From assembly GCF_029814935.1 (NCBI RefSeq), contig NZ_CP104582.1:2108001-2172000 (forward strand): DNA of 64,000 nt, in the 5' to 3' direction. The DNA is from Pseudomonas sp. GD03919. GTDB lineage: Bacteria > Pseudomonadota > Gammaproteobacteria > Pseudomonadales > Pseudomonadaceae. Position numbers and translations under genes: made by a program. Under the pieces are notes generated by a model, which ran no database searches, was not told the origin of the DNA, and saw only the letters and a list, made by a program, of their open reading frames with translations. Positions 31,920 through 39,341 of this stretch are shown one piece after another (the stretch's first letter is position 1; every line of letters starts with the position of its first letter).

Positions 31920-34913
31920 TCACAGGTCGTCGTCTGGATTACGCAGTGGCCGCAGCTCGCCGCGCGCAACTTCTTCCGGTACCGCAAAGGAATACCGCCC
32001 GAGCATGTTGATGTGCTCGTAGATCAGCGGCGATAGCCGGGCCAAATCCTCTTCCAGCACTGGATAGCCGTGCTGCTTGAGCCGTTCCACGGCCGCCGTC
32101 ATGTAGAGGGTGTTCCACAGCACGATGATGTTCACCACCAGGCCCAGAGCACCGAGCTGGTCTTCCTGGCCTTCGCGGTAGCGCTGGCGGAGCTCGCCGC
32201 GTTTGCCGTGGAACACGGCGCGGGCCAGGCTGTGCCGGCCTTCGCCTCGGTTCAACTGGGTCAGGGTGGCGCGGCGCTTGGACTCGTCGTCGATATAGGT
32301 CAACGTGTGCAGAGTCTTTTCGATCCGCCCGAATTCGGCCAGCGCCTGGGCCAGCCGGGTGGGTCTATCTCCCGTTTGCAGCGTGCGCATGATGCCAGTC
32401 GCCGGCACCCGGCCGAGTTTGAGCGAGCCGGCCAGGCGCAGCAGGTCGTCCCAGTGCTCGGCGATCAGGTCGAGTTTGACCGACTGGCGGGCCAGCCCGT
32501 TGAGCTTGCCGTAGTCCGCGTCCGGGCGCGTGCGCCAGAAGCGGGTACCGCCGACATCGGCCAGCCGCGGACTGAAGTGGTAGCCAAGTAGGCGGAAGAG
32601 CCCGAACACCACATCGCTGTAGGCCCCGGTGTCGGTCATGATTTGCGTCGGCTGCAACTCGGTCTGCTGTTCCAGCACGACCGCCAGCAACACCAGGCTG
32701 TCGCGCAGCGTGCCGGGCACGGTGATGGCGTTGAGGCCGGAGAATTGGTCGGAAATCAGGTTGTACCAGGTGACACCCCGGCCGGTGCCGAAATACTTCG
32801 GATTGGGGCCGGCATGCACGGTGCGCACCGGTACGACGAAGCGCATGCCATCGGCGGAGGCGACCTCGCCGCCACCCCAGACTTGGGCCAGTTCCAGTTG
32901 GCTTTGCGCTCCGACCAGGATGGCGTTAGCCGCTGACAGGGTGTCGTCGCGGATATAATTCTGGCTGACCCAGGACAGCCGGTCACGGCGCAGCGCCGGG
33001 TTGTCGGTGCGGATCAAGGGCTCCAGGCCGGTGTTGCAGGCCCCGCCCAACAGCACCGCGCAGAGGCTGGTGACCAGGTTGTCGGCGCGTGCATTGCGTT
33101 CGGAGACATGGGTGAAGGCCTCGGAAAAGCCAGTGCGGGCGGCGATTTCCAAGAGGATTTCCGGCAGATCGACACGCGGCATCAGGTCAGACACGGCCGC
33201 CCGCAGTTGCAGCAACGAGCAGGGCTCGTCCAGCTTGTCCAGCGCCCCGAGCGACAGTTCGGTCTTGCCCTCGGTGTTCTCGCTCAGTTGAATCGCCGGG
33301 TTGTCGGGCAGGCGCGCGGCTACTGCCAGCCAGGTTGCATCCAGCTCGACGGACAAGGCGTCCAGGGTGGTTTTGGCGTCGATGGTCAGGCCCAGTGACC
33401 GGCAGATGATCGGTCGCGCCGCCAGCCATTCGGCACCGTCGAGCAGGCCAAGGCGCGGGTCGGCATAGCGCCAACTGGGCGAGACGAAGACATCGCGGCG
33501 GCGCAGGGCCGTGCGCAGCGCATCGAGCGTGCAGAACACATAGGCACCCATGTCGAGGGAGCCATCTTCGCGGGTGATGTGCTTCTGCCAAGCCTTGGCC
33601 ACGATCTCCTGCGGCGCGTCATCCTCTGGCTTCCGGCGCGGCAGGTTCAGTTGCAGCCACTCCAGACTAGCCGCCACGCCCTTGCCGGCCGGGCTGAAGC
33701 CGAAGCGGATGTGCTTGAGCAGGTCGGGCAGGAAGCGGCGCACGCTGCGGTAGCGCGCTTCCAATGCAAGAAAATAGACGTCATCTACCGGGCGGATCAG
33801 CGCGTTGACCTCTTCCAGGGCCTTTTCCAGGGTGGTCCTCGGCAGGTCGTTGAACAGCCGGGCGCGCACGTTGTCATCGCTGATCGAGCTGTCCAGCACG
33901 ACCTTGCACGCGGCGGCGAGCGTCGCGGCCGACCGATCCAGGTCTTTCAGGCTGCGCATGCGGGCTTTCTTGTCGGCCTTCTCCGCGTTGCTGAACAGGT
34001 CGCGCAGCAAGGCCTCCAGGACTTCCAGTGCGTCGTCGTGCGCAGTCGCCTCCAGGCAGAGTGCGAAGGCCACCAGTGTCGCCATCCGCCGCGACGCCGG
34101 CAGCCGATTAATCGCGGTGACCTTGGCCGTGTTGGCGAAGCGGGCCAGGGCGGCGATACGGCTGGGAGGGATGTGCGCCGCCGCCGGCAAGGTGATGCCG
34201 ATGCCGCGCACGTCATCGAGCCGGCGCAGTGCCCGAATCAACGCGGGGCCACTGACCATGACCGGGCCGGAGCGCAATTGATCCAGCCGGGAGCTGCGGT
34301 TGCCTTCGGCCACCGTCAGCAAGTCTTGCAGTTGCAATCGCTGTTCCTCAGTCACGCTGCGGCCCAGCGTAAACCAGAGGCGTTCTTCGACCCGACTGCG
34401 CAACTGGGCGATAAAGCGCTCTAGTTGAGACACACCAGGCAGGAGGACTTTCTGTGTGAACAGCCACGAGGTGGCTCGCTCAAACAGCACTCCCGGCCGG
34501 TCGGTGCCCGTCCAGCAGAGGGCATACAGCCAGCGGCTCAAGCGAAAGCCGATGCCCGGATCGGTGAAATGACGATAGCCAAAGCGGTTCTGAATATCGG
34601 TGGCATGTATCCAGCGGCGATGATCGCTATAGCGCTGGAGGCAGTCGGGGTCTGGAATCGCCAGTTGTCGGCAAAGCACCTGCAGGACTTCCACCGGCAC
34701 GGCGGCGGGCTTGTCCGGCAGAACGCCAACGAAGCGGACGGTGGTCAGCAGAACGGCATAACCCAGACGGTTATGGCTACCCCGCAGCACCTGGATGGCT
34801 TCACGGTCTTCATCGCTCAGGTGGAAGTAACGTTCCAGCTCTTCACGGCTGGGCGAATCAACATAGCGGCCAAAACCGTCGCGTTGCTCTTGAGTCAGAA
34901 AACCGACCGGCAT
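31920..34913 (-). CDS. tnpA: Tn3-family transposase TnpA
   Basis: 997 residues, full Tn3 TnpA length. N-terminal DNA-binding part (MPVGFLTQEQRDGFGRYVDS), C-terminal DDE catalytic part including MTDTGAYSDVVFGLFRLLGY (Asp) and the terminal NIIVLWNTLYMTAAVERLKQ (Glu region WNT), all uninterrupted. Acts on the 38-bp ends by replicative transposition and leaves cointegrates. It can also mobilise the MITE and the whole composite. Stop lies 12 bases from the convergent GDCCVxC gene. Confidence 0.96.
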   Translation of the reverse strand: MPVGFLTQEQRDGFGRYVDSPSREELERYFHLSDEDREAIQVLRGSHNRLGYAVLLTTVRFVGVLPDKPAAVPVEVLQVLCRQLAIPDPDCLQRYSDHRRWIHATDIQNRFGYRHFTDPGIGFRLSRWLYALCWTGTDRPGVLFERATSWLFTQKVLLPGVSQLERFIAQLRSRVEERLWFTLGRSVTEEQRLQLQDLLTVAEGNRSSRLDQLRSGPVMVSGPALIRALRRLDDVRGIGITLPAAAHIPPSRIAALARFANTAKVTAINRLPASRRMATLVAFALCLEATAHDDALEVLEALLRDLFSNAEKADKKARMRSLKDLDRSAATLAAACKVVLDSSISDDNVRARLFNDLPRTTLEKALEEVNALIRPVDDVYFLALEARYRSVRRFLPDLLKHIRFGFSPAGKGVAASLEWLQLNLPRRKPEDDAPQEIVAKAWQKHITREDGSLDMGAYVFCTLDALRTALRRRDVFVSPSWRYADPRLGLLDGAEWLAARPIICRSLGLTIDAKTTLDALSVELDATWLAVAARLPDNPAIQLSENTEGKTELSLGALDKLDEPCSLLQLRAAVSDLMPRVDLPEILLEIAARTGFSEAFTHVSERNARADNLVTSLCAVLLGGACNTGLEPLIRTDNPALRRDRLSWVSQNYIRDDTLSAANAILVGAQSQLELAQVWGGGEVASADGMRFVVPVRTVHAGPNPKYFGTGRGVTWYNLISDQFSGLNAITVPGTLRDSLVLLAVVLEQQTELQPTQIMTDTGAYSDVVFGLFRLLGYHFSPRLADVGGTRFWRTRPDADYGKLNGLARQSVKLDLIAEHWDDLLRLAGSLKLGRVPATGIMRTLQTGDRPTRLAQALAEFGRIEKTLHTLTYIDDESKRRATLTQLNRGEGRHSLARAVFHGKRGELRQRYREGQEDQLGALGLVVNIIVLWNTLYMTAAVERLKQHGYPVLEEDLARLSPLIYEHINMLGRYSFAVPEEVARGELRPLRNPDDDL

Positions 34914-34916
34914 TGA

Positions 34917-35327
34917 TCACAGCACCTCGACGCAGAACACGGCGGGCGTGACGATCCGCGTGCGTTCGATGTGCCCGCGTTGCAGCAGGCCGGCGCGGCG
35001 ATCACCGGTTACCAGGTAGTCCGCATCGCCCGCCAAGGCCATGGCCAGCAAAAACGAGTCATCCGGATCATCGGCTTCGACCTCGATGGTCAGGCGCTCC
35101 AGTACCACAGCCCGTTGCAGGTTATTGATCATGGCGCCCACCTTGGCGGGCTGTAGGATGGCCTGAAGCTTGGGATAGCGGCTGGCTCGACGAATTTCAT
35201 CGAGTTGCATCCGCGAGGTCACCACCTCGAAACGCGCCGCCCGCCAGGCACGGTAGATCGCATCGGGCGCGCCATGTGGCGAGATCAGGGCGCTGAACAG
35301 GATGTTGGTATCCAACACGACCCGCAT
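34917..35327 (-). CDS. PIN-domain toxin of the transposon
   Basis: 136 residues. PIN nuclease acids are visible: VVLDTNILFSALI (Asp), the middle glutamate in SRMQLDEIRRAS, and DPDDSFLLAMALAGDADYLVTGD (Asp pair). COG1569-type toxins cut RNA. It is encoded directly before tnpA on the same strand, with one base shared with the antitoxin's stop. This pair is a regular part of several Tn3-family transposition modules, Tn5563 among them. Confidence 0.88.
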   Translation of the reverse strand: MRVVLDTNILFSALISPHGAPDAIYRAWRAARFEVVTSRMQLDEIRRASRYPKLQAILQPAKVGAMINNLQRAVVLERLTIEVEADDPDDSFLLAMALAGDADYLVTGDRRAGLLQRGHIERTRIVTPAVFCVEVL

Positions 35328-35566
35328 CAGCGCTTACGTGCCCAGTCGAGCGCTTCGTCAACCGCGTTGGTCAATTCTGCCTCACTCAGATGGGCGTTAG
35401 CGGCCTTGGCCTGCTCAGCGCTCAGCTCCAGGATGTGTGCCCGTACCGCTTCTTCGATGAAGCGCGACAGGTCGCCCTTACGGCCGCCGCCCTGGCTGGC
35501 CAGAAACATCCGAAGCGACTGGTCGGTGTCGGCCGAGACGGCGACATTCCAGCGAATGGTATTCAT
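35327..35566 (-). CDS. RHH-type antitoxin
   Basis: 79 residues: a ribbon-helix-helix-like start (TIRWNVAVSADTDQSLRMFL), then GRKGDLSRFIEEAVRAHILE and an acidic C-terminal tail that would cover the toxin. It probably represses the promoter in the 200-bp res region shared with tnpR. One-base overlap with the PIN gene. Confidence 0.85.
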   Translation of the reverse strand: MNTIRWNVAVSADTDQSLRMFLASQGGGRKGDLSRFIEEAVRAHILELSAEQAKAANAHLSEAELTNAVDEALDWARKR

Positions 35567-35767
35567 AGCGTTCTCCGCTAATAGGTGTTTGTGTGTTTAT
35601 ACGCCAATCACAAAGGGCGATGCAATGGTTCGACAAAACGAAGGTTTTGCCGAACTCTATCGAGGAATGGCTCGGTTCGTTAAGCTCCCCGCGCTACGGT
35701 TCAAATAACTGGTATGCTTAATCAAAGTTCAACTATTACTAACGTAGTCGAGTAAACAGTACTTTTG
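35567..35767. promoter_or_regulatory. res region with divergent promoters
   Basis: The 200 bp between the antitoxin and tnpR genes become AT-rich (ATAACTGGTATGCTTAATCA) and hold several palindromic half sites. The best is the 30-bp site at 35627-35656. This is the expected place of the resolution site and of promoters for both directions. Confidence 0.7.
35627..35656. other. res crossover subsite candidate
   Basis: GGTTCGACAAAACGAAGG followed by TTTTGCCGAACT: half sites GTTCG.CAAAAC and GTTTTG.CGAAC face each other. The same site, 26/30 identical, is in the MITE at 23303. Confidence 0.7.
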
Positions 35768-36697
35768 ATGAAGATCGGTTATGCGCGAGTGAGCACTCGG
35801 GATCAGAAAGCCGACCTACAAGTCGATGCCCTGAAACAGGCCGGGTGCGAACGCATCTACCAAGACATCGCCAGCGGCGCGAAAAGCGCCCGGCCGGAGT
35901 TGGACAAACTGCTGGCCAACGTGCGGCCGGGTGATGCCGTGGTGATCTGGAAGCTGGATCGCCTTGGGCGTTCCCTCAAGCACCTGGTCGAGTTGGTCGG
36001 CGAGCTGGCAGAGCGCAAGGTCGGCTTACAGAGCCTGAATGACCCCATCGACACCACCCACGCCCAAGGCCGCCTGGTGTTCAACCTGTTCGCCTCGCTG
36101 GCGGAGTTCGAGCGCGAGCTGATCCGCGAGCGGACTCAGGCGGGTCTGTCGGCCGCACGGGCGCGTGGCCGGATCGGTGGCCGTCCCAAGGGCCTGCCAG
36201 CCAAGGCTGAGGCCACCGCCATGGCGGCCGAAACCCTCTACCGCGAAGGTCGCCTGAGCGTCAGCGCGATCGGCGAGAAGCTGCACATCTCCAAGAGCAC
36301 GCTGTACAGCTACCTGCGCCACCGTGGTGTCGAGATCGGCGCGTACCAGAAGAGCGCCAGGTCACGCGACCAGCAGCCTTCGGCCGCGTCGCCGGCAGAG
36401 CCGCCCGCCGCCGAGCGGGTGGCCACCGTCACCCTGCGCCTCGCGGTGGTGAATAACAGCAAGTTCGTGCGCGGCCGGAAGCGGGCCACGGAGAACATTG
36501 AGCGCTACTGCCTGGAGCCCTATGGCATGAAGCGGCTGGATGCCGGCCACTATGAGTTGACCATTCCGTATCGGAGCGACGATGAGCTGGACAAGAGCGT
36601 GCATGACCTGCTGACCGAGATCAGCCAGGAGGCCGACATGCGCAACTGTTTTGTCGAGATGGGCGCCTGGGAAGAAGACACCGAAAAGCGTTGGTAG
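35768..36697 (+). CDS. tnpR: Serine recombinase / resolvase TnpR, long form
   Basis: 309 residues from the ATG at 35768. The catalytic serine is in GYARVSTRDQ, followed by KLDRLGRSLKHLVELV and the E-helix region LVFNLFASLAEFERELIRER; the helix-turn-helix (LSVSAIGEKLHISKSTLYSY) ends near residue 190. An extra 110-residue C-terminal domain (VATVTLRLAVVNNSKFVRGR ... MGAWEEDTEKRW) is not found in Tn3/Tn21 resolvases (about 185 residues) and is typical of the Tn5563 group. Resolves cointegrates at res. Confidence 0.92.
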   Translation: MKIGYARVSTRDQKADLQVDALKQAGCERIYQDIASGAKSARPELDKLLANVRPGDAVVIWKLDRLGRSLKHLVELVGELAERKVGLQSLNDPIDTTHAQGRLVFNLFASLAEFERELIRERTQAGLSAARARGRIGGRPKGLPAKAEATAMAAETLYREGRLSVSAIGEKLHISKSTLYSYLRHRGVEIGAYQKSARSRDQQPSAASPAEPPAAERVATVTLRLAVVNNSKFVRGRKRATENIERYCLEPYGMKRLDAGHYELTIPYRSDDELDKSVHDLLTEISQEADMRNCFVEMGAWEEDTEKRW

Positions 36698-36699
36698 GG

Positions 36700-36737
36700 C
36701 TTACGTTGGTTTTTGGTTCCATTGCTCCCCAAACCCC
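36700..36737 (-). repeat. Right inverted repeat, shared by transposon and composite
   Basis: 38 bp, begins CTTACGTTGGTTTTTGGTTC on the plus strand. It pairs perfectly with 30485-30522 and with one mismatch with 23146-23183, so TnpA can use either left end. Confidence 0.95.
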
Positions 36738-36742
36738 AACAG
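36738..36742. repeat. Target-site duplication AACAG, right copy
   Basis: Matches 23141-23145. It lies within cydB codons and shows the precise insertion point. Confidence 0.9.
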
Positions 36743-37021
36743 CACCAGTAACATGGCCCAGTACAGCCCGGAGAAGGCCACCGCGTAGACCATCGGCCAG
36801 GCGGCGAACAGCGCGCCGCCAGCGGTGATGAACCACACCTGGTTGCCGTCCCAGTGCGGGGCGATGGTGTTGATGGCGACGCGACGCTCGTTGTCGGTCT
36901 TGCCGACGAAGGGCATCAGCGCCATGGCGCCCATGTCGAAGCCATCGGTGAGGGCGAAACCGATCAGCAGCACGCCGATCAGCACCCACCAGACGAGTTT
37001 CAGGGTTTCGTAGTCGAACAT
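36738..37021 (-). pseudogene. cydB: cydB, N-terminal quarter, split by transposon
   Basis: [20 protein letters not shown] through [20 protein letters not shown] and [10 protein letters not shown], then into the transposon end. It contains the first two membrane helices and the conserved [11 protein letters not shown] and WDGNQVW motifs of subunit II. A truncated product would read 10 more residues into the inverted repeat. Its start is 10 bases after the cydA stop. Confidence 0.93.
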
Positions 37022-37031
37022 GACGAAGTCC

Positions 37032-38597
37032 TCAGGCGTGGGCCGGCTGCTGTTGCTCGAAGTGGTAGCGTCCGCTGTGCAGGCTCGATGGGCCAAGGCG
37101 GGCGAACTTGATCATCAGGTACATCTCTACCACCAGCAGCAGGCTGTAGAAGGCGATCAGAGCGATCAGCGAACCCCAGACGTCACCGGCCGACAGGCTG
37201 GAGGCAGACAGATGGGTCGGCAGCACTTCACCGATCGACCAGGGCTGGCGTCCGTGTTCAGCGACGTACCAGCCGGTCTGCGCGGCGATCCAGGGCAGTG
37301 GCAGGCTCCACAGCGCCCACTTGAGCAGCCAGGGTTTGCTTTCTTCGTTCTTCTTCGCCGAGGCCCAGAAGGCGCAGGCGAACAGCGCCAGCATGAGGAA
37401 GCCGCTGGCGACCATGATGCGGAAGGTCCAGAACAGACTGAATACGTTGGGAATGGTGTCCAGCGCCGCCTGCTTGATCTGCGCCTCGCTGGCATCGACC
37501 ACGTTCGCCGTGTACTTCTTCAGCAGCAGGCCATAACCCAGGTCGCTCTTCACCTCGTTGAAGGCGGCGATGGTCTCGGCCGACTTGTCGCCGCCACGCA
37601 GGCGCTCCAGCAGGCCATAAGCGATCATGCCGGTGCGGATGCGCGCCTCGTGCTCGATGAGCAGGTCCTTGATGCCCTTGACCTCCTTGTCCAGCGAACG
37701 GGTGGCGATCAGGCCCAGGGCGTAGGGGATCTTCACCGCGTAGTCAGTGCGTTGCTCCTGCTGATTGGGCAGGCCGAACAGGGTGAAGCCGGCCGGTGCC
37801 GGATGGGTGTCCCATTCGGCCTCGATGGCGGCCAGCTTGGTCTTCTGTACGTCACCGATCTCGTAACCGGACTCGTCGCCGAGGATGATCACCGAGAGAA
37901 TCGAGGCCAGACCGAAGGCCGAGGCGATGGCGAAGGAGCGACGGGCGAAACCCTGATCGTGTTTCTTCAGCAGGTAGTAGCTGGAGATGGCCAGGACGAA
38001 GATCGAACCGGTGACATAGCCCGCCGCCACGGTATGCACGAACTTGACCTGCGCCACCGGGTTGAACAGCAGGGCACCGAAATCGGTCAGTTCCATGCGC
38101 ATGGTCTCGAAGTTGAACTCGGCACCCACCGGGTTCTGCATCCAGCCATTGGCGATGAGGATCCACAGCGCCGAAAGGTTCGAGCCAATTGCCACCAGCC
38201 AGGTCACGGTCAGGTGCTGCAGCTTGCTTAGGCGGTCCCAGCCGAAGAAGAACAGGCCGATGAAGGTGGATTCGAGGAAGAACGCCATCAGCCCCTCGAT
38301 GGCCAGCGGCGCACCGAAGATGTCACCGACATAGTGGCTGTAGTAGGCCCAGTTGGTGCCGAACTGGAACTCCATGGTCAGCCCGGTGGTGACGCCCAGG
38401 GCGAAGTTGATGCCGAACAGCTTGCCCCAGAACTTGACCATGTCCTTGTAGACCTGTTTGCCGGTCATCACGTAGACCGACTCCATGATTGCCAGGAGGA
38501 AGGCCAGGCCCAGGGTCAGGGGGACGAAGATGAAGTGATACATCGCTGTCATGGCGAACTGCAGGCGTGACAGGTCGACGACTGATTCCGAGATCAT
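37032..38597 (-). CDS. cydA: Cytochrome bd-I oxidase subunit I
   Basis: 521 residues with the long Q-loop of the E. coli-like bd-I type, unlike the shorter CioA of P. aeruginosa. Haem ligands are visible: His in [12 protein letters not shown], the Met/His pair further on, GRQPW-type motif [15 protein letters not shown], and GWYVAE. It oxidises ubiquinol and reduces oxygen with high affinity and is resistant to sulfide, cyanide and NO in related enzymes. Its ATG overlaps the cydP stop by four bases. With cydB broken the complex cannot form from this locus. Confidence 0.96.
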   Translation of the reverse strand: MISESVVDLSRLQFAMTAMYHFIFVPLTLGLAFLLAIMESVYVMTGKQVYKDMVKFWGKLFGINFALGVTTGLTMEFQFGTNWAYYSHYVGDIFGAPLAIEGLMAFFLESTFIGLFFFGWDRLSKLQHLTVTWLVAIGSNLSALWILIANGWMQNPVGAEFNFETMRMELTDFGALLFNPVAQVKFVHTVAAGYVTGSIFVLAISSYYLLKKHDQGFARRSFAIASAFGLASILSVIILGDESGYEIGDVQKTKLAAIEAEWDTHPAPAGFTLFGLPNQQEQRTDYAVKIPYALGLIATRSLDKEVKGIKDLLIEHEARIRTGMIAYGLLERLRGGDKSAETIAAFNEVKSDLGYGLLLKKYTANVVDASEAQIKQAALDTIPNVFSLFWTFRIMVASGFLMLALFACAFWASAKKNEESKPWLLKWALWSLPLPWIAAQTGWYVAEHGRQPWSIGEVLPTHLSASSLSAGDVWGSLIALIAFYSLLLVVEMYLMIKFARLGPSSLHSGRYHFEQQQPAHA

Positions 38598-38809
38598 CTC
38601 GGTGTCCCCTCGGTAGTGACAGAAGGCGGGGTGGCGGGCTTGCCGAGCAGGTGCGTTTCGATACGCTGCTGGCCGTCCCTGGGAACGGTGGGTTCGTTGA
38701 ACCAGATGGCCTTGATGCCGAGCAGCAAGGTCAGCTTGATCAGCAGGACCACGGCTATCTCGCGGACCAGCGGGATTCGCCAGGGGGAGGTGGGGGTGCG
38801 TTCGGGCAT
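38594..38809 (-). CDS. cydP: Cytochrome bd accessory small subunit CydP
   Basis: 71 residues with one membrane helix ([20 protein letters not shown]) and the FNEPTVP motif after it, the pattern of the CydP proteins encoded before cydA in proteobacteria. Function not established; likely assembly of the oxidase. It is the first gene of the cyd operon; two regulatory sites lie 75-115 bp upstream. Confidence 0.85.
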   Translation of the reverse strand: MPERTPTSPWRIPLVREIAVVLLIKLTLLLGIKAIWFNEPTVPRDGQQRIETHLLGKPATPPSVTTEGTPR

Positions 38810-38882
38810 CTCGACGCTCCGGTTTTGCCGGCGCTCACCCGCAAGCGGCGCCGGCAGAATAGATGTGTCTTAATGTTACGCG

Positions 38883-38898
38883 GTACCCGGGGGAGTAT
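38883..38898. promoter_or_regulatory. CsoR/CstR-type operator before cydP
   Basis: GTACCCGGGGGAGTAT matches 14 of 16 bases with the site before the metallohydrolase gene (42001) and has the same end-AT, G-tract layout as the site at 43013. It overlaps the best -10-like sequence (TATACT on the minus strand). Confidence 0.65.
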
Positions 38899-38911
38899 AT
38901 AGAGGCGGGCA

Positions 38912-38925
38912 TTGATGCAGATCAG
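38912..38925. promoter_or_regulatory. Anr/Fnr-like box before cydP
   Basis: TTGATGCAGATCAG differs by one base from the consensus TTGAT-N4-ATCAA. It lies 103 bp upstream of the cydP start and next to the CsoR-type site, as expected for a bd oxidase induced at low oxygen. Confidence 0.65.
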
Positions 38926-38973
38926 GGGAATGTCGATTTGTAGCAGCTTTGCCCTTTCGAGCCGCCCTGGTGC

Positions 38974-39341
38974 TCAGTCGAATGCCGGCAATGCAGGTGT
39001 CCGCACGTCACGACCGGCTGCCTGCCAGGCTTCAATACCGCCGACCAGGGACACCACGTTGCGATAACCCATGTCTTGCAGGGCGAGTGTGGCCAGGGCC
39101 GAGCGTCCGCTGTTCTTGCAATACAGCACCAGCTTGAGCTCTGGGTCGGCGAGTTGCGGGTCATTGCTCAGCTTGAATTCCAGCAGGCCGCGAGGAATGT
39201 TGATGGCGCCGGGAATGTGTGCGTTGTGGAACTCGTCCGCTTCGCGAACATCGATCAGTAGATCGGCCTGTCGAATGGCGGGTTCGGCTTCCAGCAGGTC
39301 GATTTCGGTGATCTTCGCTTTGGCCGCGACTACCAGGTCAT
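38974..39341 (-). pseudogene. Rhodanese-domain sulfurtransferase, apparent frameshift at start
   Basis: The body is intact: DLVVAAKAKITEIDLLEAEP, LIDVREADEFHNAHIPGAIN, and the active-site loop YCKNSGRSALA with the persulfide cysteine, to FD and stop (about 120 residues). The expected ATG overlaps the sulP stop (ATGA), but it reads M-T-W-stop; the rhodanese frame is shifted by one base. No ATG, GTG or TTG in the right frame lies near. Adding one base after ATGACC would give MTLVVAAK, like relatives. Either a real mutation or a sequence error. It would pass sulfane sulfur to acceptors. Confidence 0.75.

Larger units (their letters stand above)
23146..36737. mobile_element. 13.6-kb Tn3-family composite inserted in cydB
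   Basis: The left 38-bp inverted repeat begins GGGGTTTGGGGAGCAGTGGA and ends ACGTAAG. The right one (36700-36737) is its reverse complement with one mismatch. Both ends have the GGGG...TAAG form of Tn3-family termini. The 5-bp sequence AACAG flanks it on both sides (23141-23145 and 36738-36742), so the whole unit transposed at once. It is built of a 262-bp MITE (left), 7.1 kb of captured genes (middle) and a complete 6.25-kb Tn5563-like transposon (right). Confidence 0.93.
30485..36737. mobile_element. Tn5563-like transposon (6253 bp)
   Basis: Perfect 38-bp inverted repeats at 30485-30522 and 36700-36737. Gene content and order (merR, merT, merP, GDCCVxC gene, tnpA, PIN toxin, RHH antitoxin, res, tnpR) are those I know for Tn5563 of P. 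alcaligenes plasmid pRA2, and the length is nearly the same as I recall. The left flank AGGTA does not match the right flank AACAG, so this unit did not arrive in this place alone but as part of the composite. Confidence 0.9.

Noticed and set aside
30485..36737. The Tn5563-like unit as an independent insertion here
   Set aside because: Its two flanks differ (AGGTA and AACAG); only the outer composite has matching flanks.
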